DNA from: JADCGM01 sp943370355
GTDB lineage: Bacteria; Pseudomonadota; Alphaproteobacteria; Sphingomonadales; Sphingomonadaceae
NCBI GenBank assembly: GCA_943370355.1
Contig: CALRQP020000008.1
Coordinates: forward strand, 73,047-137,046
Direction: 5' to 3'
Length of the DNA: 64,000 nucleotides
Below the pieces are notes generated by a model. The model was not told the origin of the DNA, did no database searches, and was given only the letters and a program-made list of their open reading frames with translations. Below are positions 14,599 through 24,070 of the stretch, piece after piece; within the stretch, counting starts at the first letter, position 1; each line of letters opens with the position of its first letter. The position numbers were made by a program, and so were the translations under genes.

Positions 14599-17500
14599 TT
14601 AGAACTTCAGGCGCGCCTGCACCGCAAAGCGGCGGCCCAGCGAGTCGTAGGTCGACGGGTAGGTGTTGCCGCTGTTGAAGGCGGTGGTACCGACACCCGT
14701 TCCGACCAGCGGCGGCTGCTTGTTGAGCAGGTTCTCCACCGTGACGGTCAGCGACAGATTGTCGTTCACCCCGACGCGCGTCGACAGGTCGAAATAGTCG
14801 TACGCCTTGATGTGCTGGAAATCGACAGTCTGACCAACGGTCGAATTGCCGGCAGCAGTCGCGGCTGCAAGGCTGGAGCCGGAGTTCAAAACGCCTTGGA
14901 AGGCGCCGCCGTTGCCAGAGGCAATATCCAGAGGCTCCTGCTGAACCTTGTCGATGTGGCGCCACAGCAGCGAGACGTCGATCTGCTTGAAGCTCAGCGT
15001 GGTGCGCTGCGACCACTGGAACTTCGGCTGAATCGAGCCGCAGTTCGCGCTGTAGTAGCCGGTGCACTCGCGGTTGACCGACGTCGGAACAAAGACGTTG
15101 GCGTTGAACTTCGAGTCGTGCGTGTAGTTGCCCGTGAAGGTCAGCCCCAGCTTGGCGAAGCCGATATCGCGGCTGTAGTTCGCCGAGACGTCGATACCGT
15201 CGGTCTTGAGCGAGCCAAGGTTCGACAGCGCGGTGGACAGGCCGGGCGTCGTTGCCGGATCGCCGTCAAGACCGCCGGTGATCGGGTTACGGCGGATGAG
15301 CGTGCAGGCCGGGTCGGTGGCGGCAGACGCCGACGGCGTGAAGTTGGCACCGGTCCGAGCCCCGAAGCAGGCCGTGATCGCATCAGCCGAAGACGGCGTG
15401 GTGATCGCACCCTTCACCTTGATGTTGTAGTAATCGACGGTGATCGAGAAGCCCGGGATCGCCGCCGGCTGGATCACAGCACCGAAGGTGTAGGAGTTCG
15501 ACGTTTCCGGCTTCACATTGACGTTGCCGCCCGAAGTCACATTGGCCTGGTTGGCAGTCGGGTTGGCGATGCTGCCGATATTCCCGGCCGTTGCGCCCTG
15601 AGCCAAGCAGACTGCGCGAAGATTTGCGGGCTGCGGGTTAGTGCGACCGGGGAGGGCCGCGCCCGCCGTGGTGATGAGCGCGCACGGATCGTCGGTCAGC
15701 GTGGTCAGGCCCGTCGAAACCGGCGTGAACAGCTCACCGATGTTCGGGGCGCGAACGGCGTGGCTATAGTTGCCACGCAGCTTCAGGCCATCGACCGGCT
15801 CCCAGCTGCCGCCCGCCTTGTAAGTCGTCGTCTTGTACGACGGCGACGACGGGGCATCGACCTTGTAGCTCGAGTAGCGCACGCCGGCTTCAAGCGTCAG
15901 GCTCTTGAAGAAGGGCTTATCCTGGACGAGCGGTGCAACCAACTCGCCGAAGGCTTCCCAAACGTCATAGCCACCGGTGATGTTCGGTGCAGCGCCACCG
16001 GCACCGCCCAGCTCACCCGGTGTCTGTGCCAGCGAGTCGGACCGCTGCGACGCCGTATATTTGCGATATTCAGTACCGACGGCGATGCCGATCGGGTCCT
16101 GCGCCCAGGGAGCGGCAACACCGAAGTCGCCGCTGATCGTGCCACGGCCCTGTGCGAGCGAGGTCTTGACCAGCGTCGTGCTCTCACCCGTGATGTACGG
16201 GATCTGCCCGGCCGTGATCGAGCCTTCCGGCCCGAAGAAGTTGACCGGAACGCAGCCCGCGTTGCCGCTGAGGCAGGTCGTGGTGTTGGTCGCAAGCAGG
16301 CTGTCCCGGACCCGCGAGGTCAGAACATAGCCCTGCAGCGCCTGGCGGTTCTCCGACTCGCCGTACGACCCGTTGACATCCCAATCGAGGCTGTCGGTCA
16401 GCTTGCCGCGAAGGCCGGCACGATAGTCGAAGATCGTCGTCGTGAACTGGCTGATGCGCGGCCCGATTTCCGTCGTGCGGCGGGAGAGCGTGACACCGGG
16501 GTTGACGTTGACGGCAGCCTCGCTGGCCTGGATAATGCCGTCCCCGTTTACATCGACCGGTGCCGTCGCATTGGTGCCGATCACGCGGTACGCAGGGTTG
16601 CTGGTAGTGGTTGCGGTCGCAGCCGCAGCGCATTCCGCCGGGGTGAAGCGAGGCTGATAGCCCGCGCCCGGATTGACGTCGAATGCGCAAAACTGGTTGC
16701 GCAGCGTTGCCGGCAGATAGGGGTTGCTCAGCGGGATCTGCACCGCCGAACCGAACACACCCGACGGCGCGATGATCGTGTTGACGGTGTTCTTCGAGAA
16801 CAGCGCGCGGTTGTAGATCTCGACGTTGTCGGTGAACTCATACTTGCCCTGCGCGTAGATGTTGAAGCGCTTAAACGGCGTCTGGTAGATGTTGTACGGG
16901 TTGAAGTTGAACAAATTGAACGTGGTCACCGCGGCGCCAGGCGTCGTGGACCCCGTGCGGGTGTCGATCTGACGGACCGGACCGTTTGCGGTTGCCGGAT
17001 TTACGTCCGGAGTCGTCGTGCCGGCGAGCAGCGGACGCGTGCCCGAGAAGCGCGTCGGGATCGAGGTGCCCGAACCGCCGTAAGTGCCCGCGAAGGACGA
17101 AATATTGAACGCGCCGTAGTCGCGTGCGCCCTGATAGACCGGATCGGCTTCCTGATAGCCGATGCTGATCGTGGCGTTGCCCTTGCCGTCGTCGAAGTTG
17201 CCGCCGATGGTCAGGTCGGTGCGGAAGGTGTTGCCGTCACCCTTTTCGGTGATCTGCTCGGAAGCCGACACGTCGACGCCCTGGAAGTCCTGCTTGGTGA
17301 TGAAGTTCACAACGCCGGAAATGGCGTCGGCACCGTAGGTGGTCGAGGCACCGCCGGTCAGCACTTCGACGCGGTTGAGCAGCGCCAGCGGAATGTTGTT
17401 CAAGTCGACGCGACCGGCGAGGCCCGACGGGGCGATGCGGTAACCGTCCAGCAGGACGATGTTGCGGATCGAGCCGAGGCCGCGGAGGTTGACGAACGAC

Positions 17501-17820
17501 GCGCCGCCGTTGCCATTGTTCACGGCCGAACCGATCGACGGAACGATGCCGGGGATTTCACGAAGAACCTCTTCGGCGACGTTCGACTGCTTGAGCTCGA
17601 TCTCGTCCGACGTCGTAACCGTCACCGGCGCCGAGCGCTCGAGATTGGGGTTCTTGATCAGCGAGCCGGTGACGACGATCTCTTCGTCGCCTGCAGCGGC
17701 TTCGTCAGCGGCGGCAACGGCCGTCTTGGCAGCCTGCGCGAAGGCGGGCGAAGCGAAAGCGGCGACGCCGACGAGAATCGTCGAGCGCAGCAGTGCGGTC
17801 TTCAGTGAATTATTCGACAT
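14599..17820 (-). CDS. TonB-dependent outer-membrane receptor
   Basis: A 1073-aa beta-barrel receptor. Signal peptide with cleavage after SPAFA (about residue 28), a TonB box-like EEIVVTGSLIKN near residue 46, then the plug domain (VAEEVLREIPGI, NLRGLGSIRNIVLLDGYR, RVEVLTGGASTTYGADAISGVVNFIT). The C-terminus ends in aromatic Phe (RFAVQARLKF), needed for barrel assembly. No secretin/STN domain precedes the plug, so no transmembrane signalling is expected. Good GAGGGG site upstream. This class with long loops is abundant in sphingomonads for sugars, peptides or siderophores; the ligand is not evident. Flanked by hydroxylase-like and sulfotransferase-like genes. Confidence 0.95.
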   Translation of the reverse strand: MSNNSLKTALLRSTILVGVAAFASPAFAQAAKTAVAAADEAAAGDEEIVVTGSLIKNPNLERSAPVTVTTSDEIELKQSNVAEEVLREIPGIVPSIGSAVNNGNGGASFVNLRGLGSIRNIVLLDGYRIAPSGLAGRVDLNNIPLALLNRVEVLTGGASTTYGADAISGVVNFITKQDFQGVDVSASEQITEKGDGNTFRTDLTIGGNFDDGKGNATISIGYQEADPVYQGARDYGAFNISSFAGTYGGSGTSIPTRFSGTRPLLAGTTTPDVNPATANGPVRQIDTRTGSTTPGAAVTTFNLFNFNPYNIYQTPFKRFNIYAQGKYEFTDNVEIYNRALFSKNTVNTIIAPSGVFGSAVQIPLSNPYLPATLRNQFCAFDVNPGAGYQPRFTPAECAAAATATTTSNPAYRVIGTNATAPVDVNGDGIIQASEAAVNVNPGVTLSRRTTEIGPRISQFTTTIFDYRAGLRGKLTDSLDWDVNGSYGESENRQALQGYVLTSRVRDSLLATNTTTCLSGNAGCVPVNFFGPEGSITAGQIPYITGESTTLVKTSLAQGRGTISGDFGVAAPWAQDPIGIAVGTEYRKYTASQRSDSLAQTPGELGGAGGAAPNITGGYDVWEAFGELVAPLVQDKPFFKSLTLEAGVRYSSYKVDAPSSPSYKTTTYKAGGSWEPVDGLKLRGNYSHAVRAPNIGELFTPVSTGLTTLTDDPCALITTAGAALPGRTNPQPANLRAVCLAQGATAGNIGSIANPTANQANVTSGGNVNVKPETSNSYTFGAVIQPAAIPGFSITVDYYNIKVKGAITTPSSADAITACFGARTGANFTPSASAATDPACTLIRRNPITGGLDGDPATTPGLSTALSNLGSLKTDGIDVSANYSRDIGFAKLGLTFTGNYTHDSKFNANVFVPTSVNRECTGYYSANCGSIQPKFQWSQRTTLSFKQIDVSLLWRHIDKVQQEPLDIASGNGGAFQGVLNSGSSLAAATAAGNSTVGQTVDFQHIKAYDYFDLSTRVGVNDNLSLTVTVENLLNKQPPLVGTGVGTTAFNSGNTYPSTYDSLGRRFAVQARLKF

Positions 17821-18038
17821 GTCTGTCCCCTCATGAAAGCCCGCCGAAGCCCCCCTTCCCTGACGGAGGGCATGAAAGCCGACGGCACATGGGCCGCTGT
17901 ATGAAAGGGCGGTGGGGGTTCACGCAACTGTGCAGCGACTGCGGTTCACCGTTCCGTAAACACATGTTGCAAAATCGACACATGCGATTGCGTGCCGGGT
18001 TGTGCCAGAAACCGGCGCGTCAAATGGGGAGACATATT

Positions 18039-18551
18039 ATGCGACCAGCAGCGATCCTGGCGGCCGGATTGGCGCTCGCGGCAACGGCGGCCATCGCCAA
18101 GGACACGCCGCCCTCGCCTTTGGTCAGCGCCCTCGTGGCCTGCAAATCGGAAACGGACGACGCCAAGCGCCTTGCTTGCTATGACCGCACAGCTGGCGCG
18201 CTCGCGGACGCGACCGCGAAAGGGCAAATTGCCGTCGTCGACCGCGAAGACGTCCGGAAGACTCGCCGGGCGCTGTTCGGATTCGTGCTGCCGAAGCTGC
18301 CCTTCTTCTCCGACGACGACAGTGCAAAGGACACGCCGGACGTCATCGAAACCACGGCGGAGTCGGTGCGGGCCCTCGGTTACGGCATGTATTCGATCAC
18401 GATCGAGGACGGCGCGGTTTGGCGCACCACCGAAGTGTCGCGGCGCGATCCGAAGCCGGGCATGAAGATCAGGATCAAGCGCGGCGCGCTCGGCGGCTAT
18501 TTCCTGAGCATCGACGGCGCGGTTGCGGTTCGTGCTTCCCGCGTTGGCTGA
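18039..18551 (+). CDS. Exported hypothetical protein with RLACYDR motif
   Basis: A 170-aa protein with signal peptide (AAILAAGLALAATAAIAK, cut near residue 20) and an N-terminal ACKSETDDAKRLACYDR segment. This two-Cys motif recurs in small exported proteobacterial proteins, some related to VasI of type VI secretion, but no T6SS genes are nearby. The remainder is predicted beta-rich (GMYSITIEDGAVWRTTEVS, MKIRIKRGALGGYFLSIDG). The start at 18039 has GGGGAGA nine bases upstream; longer frames run into the receptor promoter region. It ends 10 bases before the hydroxylase-like gene and is probably co-transcribed with it. Function unknown. Confidence 0.8.
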   Translation: MRPAAILAAGLALAATAAIAKDTPPSPLVSALVACKSETDDAKRLACYDRTAGALADATAKGQIAVVDREDVRKTRRALFGFVLPKLPFFSDDDSAKDTPDVIETTAESVRALGYGMYSITIEDGAVWRTTEVSRRDPKPGMKIRIKRGALGGYFLSIDGAVAVRASRVG

Positions 18552-18561
18552 GGCCGGCTGC

Positions 18562-19743
18562 GTGGCTGACGACCCGCAACAGCTCAACGCGCTGGGCGTC
18601 CGCGCGCTCAATGACGGCGACGCGGCGACCGCTGCGCCGCTGTTCGCGCGGGCGGCAGCCGCCGATCCGCAGGCGATTGCCCTGTGGATCAACCTTGCCA
18701 AGGCGCAACGCCTGCTCGGCGACGATGCCGGCGAGCTGCGCAGCCTCGACAAGGCGCTGGCAATCGATGGCCTGCACCTGATGGCGTTGGTCCGGAAGGC
18801 GGAACTGCATGAGCGGCTTGGCGAAATGCCGCAGGCCAGCCGGAACTGGTCAGGCGCGCTCGCCGTGGCACCGCCGTTCGAGCAGCTGCCGCCTGCGCTT
18901 GCCGCACGGCTGACCGAAGCAAGGGCGTTTGTAACGCGGCACACCGAGGCATTTGGCCAGACAATTGACGCCGGCCTTGCGTCAGCGCGCGCCACTGCCG
19001 ACCCGCAAACGCTCCGCCGCTTCAATGCCGCCGTGGACGCGTCGGTCGGACGCCGCCGCATTTACGCAAACGAATGCGCCGGCTTGCATTACCCCTTCCT
19101 ACCCGCCGACGAGTTTTTCGAACGGCATCATTTCCCGTGGCTCGAGAAAATCGAGGCGGCGACACCGGCGATCCGCGCCGAAATCGAATCGCTGCTACGG
19201 GACGGCGATGAAGGGTTCGCACCCTATGTCTCGATGGATCCCGGCACGCCCGAGAACAAATGGACGCCGCTCGACAATTCGCTCGCCTGGAGCGCCTATT
19301 ATCTGTGGAAATATGGCGAGCCGGTCCGGCACGCGCTCAAGCGCTGCCCGGCGACAGCGGCAGCGCTTGAATTGCTGCCGCGTGCTGATCTGCCGGGACG
19401 TGCGCCAACCGCCTTCTTCTCAGTCCTGAAGCCGCGCACCCACATCCCGCCGCACACCGGCGTCAGCAACACCCGCACGATCGTGCACCTGCCGCTGATC
19501 GTGCCCCCCGGTTGCAGCTTTCGCGTTGGCGGCGAAACGCGCGTATGGAAGGTCGGCGAGGCGTTTGCGTTCGACGACACGATTGAACACGAAGCCCGGA
19601 ACGACAGCGACGAGATACGCGCGGTGCTGATCTTCGACGTGTGGAATCCGCACATCACCGAGCCGGAGCGCGAACTGCTGCGCGAATTCTTCCGCACTGC
19701 AGATGCCAGCGGCTTCGACCCCAATCCGCGCGAGGCGGGGTGA
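18562..19743 (+). CDS. TPR plus aspartyl/asparaginyl beta-hydroxylase-like protein
   Basis: A 393-aa protein. Residues about 5-110 form tetratricopeptide-like helices (LNALGVRALNDGDAATAAPLF and following). The C-terminal third matches the Asp/Asn beta-hydroxylase fold (Fe(II)/2-oxoglutarate dioxygenase): HIPPHTGVSNTRTIVHLPL supplies the iron His region, and FDDTIEHEARNDSDEIRAVLIFDVW gives the distal His and the 2OG-binding Arg. The GTG at 18562 with GAGG eight bases upstream is chosen because the longer frame overlaps the preceding gene. Substrate unknown; in related genomes such proteins are found beside TonB receptors. It may modify a peptide or natural product; this is inference. Confidence 0.85.
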   Translation: MADDPQQLNALGVRALNDGDAATAAPLFARAAAADPQAIALWINLAKAQRLLGDDAGELRSLDKALAIDGLHLMALVRKAELHERLGEMPQASRNWSGALAVAPPFEQLPPALAARLTEARAFVTRHTEAFGQTIDAGLASARATADPQTLRRFNAAVDASVGRRRIYANECAGLHYPFLPADEFFERHHFPWLEKIEAATPAIRAEIESLLRDGDEGFAPYVSMDPGTPENKWTPLDNSLAWSAYYLWKYGEPVRHALKRCPATAAALELLPRADLPGRAPTAFFSVLKPRTHIPPHTGVSNTRTIVHLPLIVPPGCSFRVGGETRVWKVGEAFAFDDTIEHEARNDSDEIRAVLIFDVWNPHITEPERELLREFFRTADASGFDPNPREAG

Positions 19744-19790
19744 CAACAAGCGGCGCTCGCTGACCTTTGGCGTAGGCCGGCACCAAGCGT

Positions 19791-21344
19791 CTAAGCCGCG
19801 CGCGAACCTTCCAGCAATGCCGAACGGCGGCGTTGCACGCTCGACCCGAGCCCCAGCGACTCGCGGTACTTGGCGACCGTACGGCGGGCGATGTCGAAGC
19901 CTTCGCCGCGCAGCACGTCGACGAGCTTGTCGTCGCTGAGGATCGTCGAAGCCGTCTCCGCCCCGATCAGCGCGCGGATGCGCGATTTGACCGCCTCTGA
20001 CGAGACCGCATCCTCGTCGCCCGCGCCCTGAATCGCGCTGGTGAAGAAATATTTGAGTTCATAGAGCCCGCGCTCGCACGACAGATATTTGTTCGAGGTC
20101 ACCCGGCTGACCGTCGATTCGTGCATCGAGATCGCATCGGCGATGGCGCGCAGGTTGAGCGGCTTCATGCGCGACACCCCCTGCTCGAAAAAGCCCTGCT
20201 GCTGGCGGACGATCTCGGTCGCGACGCGCACGATGGTGCGGGCGCGCTGGTCGAGCGCCTTCGCGAGCCAGTTCGCCGATTGCAGGCAGTCCGACAGGTA
20301 ATTTTTCGCCTCCCGCCCCGAGGCGCGTGCCGTGAGTTCGGCATAATAGCTGCGGTTGACGAGCAGGCGCGGCAGCGTCGCCGAATTGAGTTCAACTGCC
20401 CAGCCGCCGACGGGCAGCCGCGCCACGAAAATATCGGGAACGACCGACTGGGTCCGCTCCCCGCCATAAACGAGACCCGGCTTCGGATTATAGGCGCGCA
20501 GCTCGCGCACCATGTCGGTCAGATCCTCCTGATCGACGCCGCAGATCCGGCGGAGCGCCGCCATGTCGCCGCGCGCCAGCACTTCGAGATTGGCGAGCAG
20601 TTTGGCCATCGCGGGGTCATAGCGGTCGGCCTCGCGCGCCTGCAGCGCCAGGCATTCGCCGAGCGACCGCGCACCGACGCCGGTCGGCTCGAACCCTTGG
20701 ATGACCGCAAGCACACGTTCAACATGCGCGCTGTCGGTGCCGAGCCGGAGCGCCACCTCGGCGATCGGGCCGGTCAGATAACCGGATTCGTCGATGAGAT
20801 CGATCAGATGGCGCGCGATGATGAGGTCGGCCCCGTCCAGCGCGAGCTGCGCCTGATCGATAAGCACCTCGCAGAGCGAGCGCTCCTCCGACAGCATCGA
20901 TTCGAAACCATCGGACGGCGCCTCGCCGCCGCCGGCGCTCGCGCCATTGAGACCCAGCCCGCCGTCGAGCCCCTGCCCGCCGCCATCGACGATGCTGTCC
21001 GAGCCACTGTCGTGATGGAAGGTCTCGGCGTTGAAGTCGCAGTCGAGCGGCGAGTCGGCCACCGCGTCACCTGTCGCCATGAGCTGGTCAGCAGTCGCGG
21101 GGTCGGGCGTGTCGAAATCCACGTCGAAATCCGCGTCGCCGCCGTCGCCGTCGGACTCGGCAACCGGCTCAAGCGGCCCGTCCTCGGACGCGGCTTCCAG
21201 CAGCGGGTTCTTCTCGATCTCGGCGGCCATGAAGGCCTCGATCTCGAGGTTGGTCAGCGTCAGCAGCTTGATCGCCTGCTGCAGCTGGGGGGTCATCACC
21301 AGCTGCTGTGTCTGCCGCAGATCGAGGCGTGGCCCCAGGCCCAT
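19791..21344 (-). CDS. rpoN: RNA polymerase sigma-54 factor
   Basis: A 517-aa sigma-54. Region I is the Gln-rich activator-responsive segment (LRQTQQLVMTPQLQQAIKLL). A long acidic region II follows (ESDGDGGDADFDVDFDTPD). The core-binding part contains LIDESGYL and FEPTGVGARSL. The HTH segment has AIADAISMHESTVSRVTSNKY, and the C-terminal RpoN box reads ARRTVAKYRE. Two bases separate it from the lptB stop, the classic lptB-rpoN linkage. The usual downstream hpf and ptsN genes are absent here; a convergent hydroxylase-like gene follows instead. Confidence 0.97.
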   Translation of the reverse strand: MGLGPRLDLRQTQQLVMTPQLQQAIKLLTLTNLEIEAFMAAEIEKNPLLEAASEDGPLEPVAESDGDGGDADFDVDFDTPDPATADQLMATGDAVADSPLDCDFNAETFHHDSGSDSIVDGGGQGLDGGLGLNGASAGGGEAPSDGFESMLSEERSLCEVLIDQAQLALDGADLIIARHLIDLIDESGYLTGPIAEVALRLGTDSAHVERVLAVIQGFEPTGVGARSLGECLALQAREADRYDPAMAKLLANLEVLARGDMAALRRICGVDQEDLTDMVRELRAYNPKPGLVYGGERTQSVVPDIFVARLPVGGWAVELNSATLPRLLVNRSYYAELTARASGREAKNYLSDCLQSANWLAKALDQRARTIVRVATEIVRQQQGFFEQGVSRMKPLNLRAIADAISMHESTVSRVTSNKYLSCERGLYELKYFFTSAIQGAGDEDAVSSEAVKSRIRALIGAETASTILSDDKLVDVLRGEGFDIARRTVAKYRESLGLGSSVQRRRSALLEGSRAA

Positions 21345-21346
21345 GG

Positions 21347-22123
21347 CTAGAGACTGAAGCTTTCGCCGAGATAGACGCGGCGCACGTCTTCGTTGGCGAC
21401 GAGGTCCTCGGGCGTGCCCTCGAACAGCACCCGGCCATCATAGATGATGCAGGCGCGATCGACGATGTCGAGCGTCTCGCGGACATTATGGTCGGTAATC
21501 AGCACGCCGATGTCGCGGTCCTTCAAATGCCGGACGAGGTCGCGAATGTCGGAGATCGAGATCGGGTCGATGCCGGCAAAGGGCTCGTCGAGCAGCATGA
21601 TCGACGGCGTCGCGGCCAGCGCCCGCGCGATCTCGCAACGCCGCCGCTCACCGCCCGAAAGTGCCATCGCCGGCGCGGCGCGCAGGCGGGCGATCGAGAA
21701 TTCGTCCAGCAACTGCTCAAGACGGGCCGCGCGCGCATCGGCATCGGACTCAACGACCTCAAGCACCGCCATGATATTCTGCTCGACAGTCAGACCGCGG
21801 AAAATCGATGTCTCCTGCGGCAGATAGCCGAGGCCGAGGGCCGCGCGCCGGTACATCGGCAGGCCGGTGACGTCCTGCCCGTCGAGCATGATGCGGCCCT
21901 GGTCGGGCATCGCGAGGCCCATGATCGAATAGAAGCAGGTGGTCTTCCCCGCGCCGTTCGGGCCGAGCAGCCCGACGACTTCGCCGCGATCGACCGACAG
22001 CGACACGTCGCGCAGCACGACACGCTTGTCGTAGCGCTTGCCGATCGACACGACGGCCAGGCCATTGTCGGCCCCCGTCGCGCCCGCGGCGCGCTTGCCC
22101 GTCATCAGCTCTGCATCCGCCAC
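21347..22123 (-). CDS. lptB: LPS export ATP-binding protein LptB
   Basis: ATPase of the LptB2FG transporter that extracts LPS from the inner membrane. Walker A GPNGAGKTT, Q-loop YLPQETSIF, signature LSGGERRRCEIAR, Walker B IMLLDEPFAGIDP, and the H-loop in ITDHNVRETL. The GTG at 22123 (VADAELMTGK) gives 258 aa, with GAGG a few bases upstream; an ATG at 22105 is also possible, while the longest frame begins at a TTG and is unlikely. Part of lptC-lptA-lptB-rpoN. Confidence 0.96.
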   Translation of the reverse strand: MADAELMTGKRAAGATGADNGLAVVSIGKRYDKRVVLRDVSLSVDRGEVVGLLGPNGAGKTTCFYSIMGLAMPDQGRIMLDGQDVTGLPMYRRAALGLGYLPQETSIFRGLTVEQNIMAVLEVVESDADARAARLEQLLDEFSIARLRAAPAMALSGGERRRCEIARALAATPSIMLLDEPFAGIDPISISDIRDLVRHLKDRDIGVLITDHNVRETLDIVDRACIIYDGRVLFEGTPEDLVANEDVRRVYLGESFSL

Positions 22124-22241
22124 GGTCACCTCAACGCCTCGCCAGCACGGCACTCCGGACCGGTTGGCGCGGTTCGTGCATATCAAGCGAGAGATTACCG
22201 CCCTGGCAATGGACGCGGCAAGCGAAACCGCGCGGCGCTAC

Positions 22242-22784
22242 CTATTTTCCGGTGCGTTGTGGCACGACGAACCGCCCGGTCACGCGGCCACTGCTCGCCG
22301 ATGTGCTGCCGCCCGACGACGCACCGTCGAGCGTCGAGCGGCCGCTGTCGAGGTCGATGGTCAGCCGCTGGCCGCGCAGCACCGAATCGCCGCGGTTGAG
22401 CACGACGCCGCCAATCATCGTCAGCACGCGCTGGTCGACATCATAAACGCCGTAGGATGAGGTCGCGCGTTCCGACGGGCTGACCAGCGAGAAGCCGCCC
22501 TTCGCGTCGATGCGCAGGATCGTCGGATTGCCGCCCGCGCCCTTCTCATAGAACACCCGCAGCTCGGCAGCGGCGAGGTTCATGTCCTGCTGTTTCGCCT
22601 TCACCGCGCCGGAGAAGATCGCGACATTTTCCTTGTCGCGCACCTCGATGCGCTGCGCATCGATGTCGATCGGCGCGTTGGTGTCATGCCCCTTCAGCGC
22701 CGAACCGCCGAGACCCTGTGCGAGCACAGGCGTGGCGGCCAGGACGAGGGCGGAAAGCAGGGCGGGGCGCAGCATGCGGCTCAT
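22242..22784 (-). CDS. lptA: LPS transport periplasmic protein LptA
   Basis: Periplasmic bridge protein, 180 aa, OstA-like domain. Signal peptide MSRMLRPALLSALVLAATPVLAQ in outline, then the conserved start of the beta-jellyroll (APIDIDAQRIEVRDKENVAIFSG) and repeated strands such as LRVFYEK and VLTMIGGVVLNRGDSVLRGQRLTIDLDSG, cited here as separate strands. A Ser/Gly-rich stretch lies near the C-terminus. Its ATG overlaps the lptC TGA (ATGA). Confidence 0.92.
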   Translation of the reverse strand: MSRMLRPALLSALVLAATPVLAQGLGGSALKGHDTNAPIDIDAQRIEVRDKENVAIFSGAVKAKQQDMNLAAAELRVFYEKGAGGNPTILRIDAKGGFSLVSPSERATSSYGVYDVDQRVLTMIGGVVLNRGDSVLRGQRLTIDLDSGRSTLDGASSGGSTSASSGRVTGRFVVPQRTGK

Positions 22785-23419
22785 CTGCCGTGTTGCCGGT
22801 CGATGTGCAAGGACGCGCCGCCGTCCAATGTGACAATGCGGCCCCGCACATCGGCACGCAGCCGGCCAGCCTTGAAGGAGCCCAGCGGCACGCGCCCATC
22901 AACGGCACCACCGCTCGCCACCTGCCGCGTCGCCAGATCGACCGTCACGTCGCGCGTTTCAAGCCGCGTGCCATCGGCAGCCGAAAAGCGCACCGGGCCG
23001 ACCGTCGCGACCTGCTCGCGCTTGATGTCATAGCGCCCCGCATCGGCGACGACGCGCGACGGCCCGTCCTTCGCCGCGAGCTCGGCGGTGATGCCGGAGA
23101 GTTCGACGACCGGAGTCGCCGAATTGCGCTGCAGCGCACGGGCCGCGGAAATGACGAACTTCTGTCCTTTGGTGTCCTCGCCGCGGTAGATCGCGCGCTC
23201 GACGAGCAGCCGCTCCTTAGCGCTGCCGACCTGATCCTTCGACAGCAGGAAGGAGAACTCCTCCTGCGCGGTCAGCGGCAGGATCAGGAAGGTCAGCGCC
23301 AGCGCCCCTGCCGCAACGGGCAGCGCGATCTTCAGCACGGTCATCCAGCGGTCGAAGCTGCTGCCCGGCCGGGCGGCGCGCTGACGCGCGGTATAATGGG
23401 CAGGCGCGGGCAAGGTCAC
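22781..23419 (-). CDS. lptC: LPS export protein LptC
   Basis: Bitopic inner-membrane protein, 212 aa, that passes LPS from LptBFG to LptA. One N-terminal membrane helix (VLKIALPVAAGALALTFLI, about residues 28-48), then a periplasmic beta-jellyroll with YRGEDTKGQKFVISA, DAGRYDIKREQV and LETRDVTVDLATRQV. The start is GTG at 23419, four bases after the RNase D gene stop. Family identity rests on topology, strand pattern and gene order more than strong motifs. Confidence 0.88.
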   Translation of the reverse strand: MTLPAPAHYTARQRAARPGSSFDRWMTVLKIALPVAAGALALTFLILPLTAQEEFSFLLSKDQVGSAKERLLVERAIYRGEDTKGQKFVISAARALQRNSATPVVELSGITAELAAKDGPSRVVADAGRYDIKREQVATVGPVRFSAADGTRLETRDVTVDLATRQVASGGAVDGRVPLGSFKAGRLRADVRGRIVTLDGGASLHIDRQHGR

Positions 23420-23423
23420 GGGA

Positions 23424-24038
23424 TCAGACGTGCGCGAAAATGTCGATTTCGGGCCAGCCGGCCAGATCCAGTTCGGCGCGGTGCGGCAGGAAGTCGAAAC
23501 AGGCTTGCGCCAGTTCGGTCCGCCCCTCGCGCGCCAGCCGCTCCTCGAGCAACTCCTTCAGCCGGTGCAGAAAACGCACGTCGGACGCCGCATATTCCTT
23601 CTGCGCATCGCTCAGCACGGGGGCACCCCAATCGGATGACTGCTGCTGCTTGGAAATGTCGATGCCGAGCAGTTCGCGGACCAACTCCTTCAGGCCATGC
23701 CGGTCCGTATAGGTTCGGATCAGCCGCGACGCGGTCTTGGTGCAGAACACCGGCCCGGCCATCACGCCCAGATATTGTTTCATGATCGACAGGTCGAAGC
23801 GCGCGAAATGATAGAGTTTCAGCCGCGCCGGATCGGCGAGCACCGACTTCAGCACCGGCGCGTCATACTGGCCGGGATCGAAGCGCACGAGATGCTCGTC
23901 GCCCTGCCCGTCGGACAGCTGCACGAGGCACAGCCGGTCGCGGAAATTGTTGAGGCCCATCGCCTCGGTATCGACCGCGATCGCGCCCGGCGCGAACACG
24001 TCATGGGGCAGGTCGCCCTCGTGCAGGTGGATCGTCAT
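23424..24038 (-). CDS. RNase D-like DEDDy 3'-5' exonuclease, short form
   Basis: A 204-aa DEDDy exonuclease domain. Exo I: AIAVDTEAMGL (D and E). Exo II: YHFARFDLSIMKQYL (D). Exo III: QKEYAASDVRFL (Y and D). E. coli RNase D has two HRDC domains after this and about 375 aa; here they are absent, as in many alphaproteobacterial 'ribonuclease D' proteins. Likely trims RNA 3' ends. It lies immediately upstream of lptC and is probably in the same transcript. Confidence 0.92.
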   Translation of the reverse strand: MTIHLHEGDLPHDVFAPGAIAVDTEAMGLNNFRDRLCLVQLSDGQGDEHLVRFDPGQYDAPVLKSVLADPARLKLYHFARFDLSIMKQYLGVMAGPVFCTKTASRLIRTYTDRHGLKELVRELLGIDISKQQQSSDWGAPVLSDAQKEYAASDVRFLHRLKELLEERLAREGRTELAQACFDFLPHRAELDLAGWPEIDIFAHV

Positions 24039-24070
24039 TGCGGCTGGTTAGGCCGGGAGGCTGCGAAAAG

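Noticed and set aside
14506..17808. A 1100-codon open frame antisense to the TonB receptor.
   Set aside because: Arg-rich sequence without domains, exactly covering the receptor gene, which has a signal peptide, plug motifs and a terminator. Codon bias explains it.
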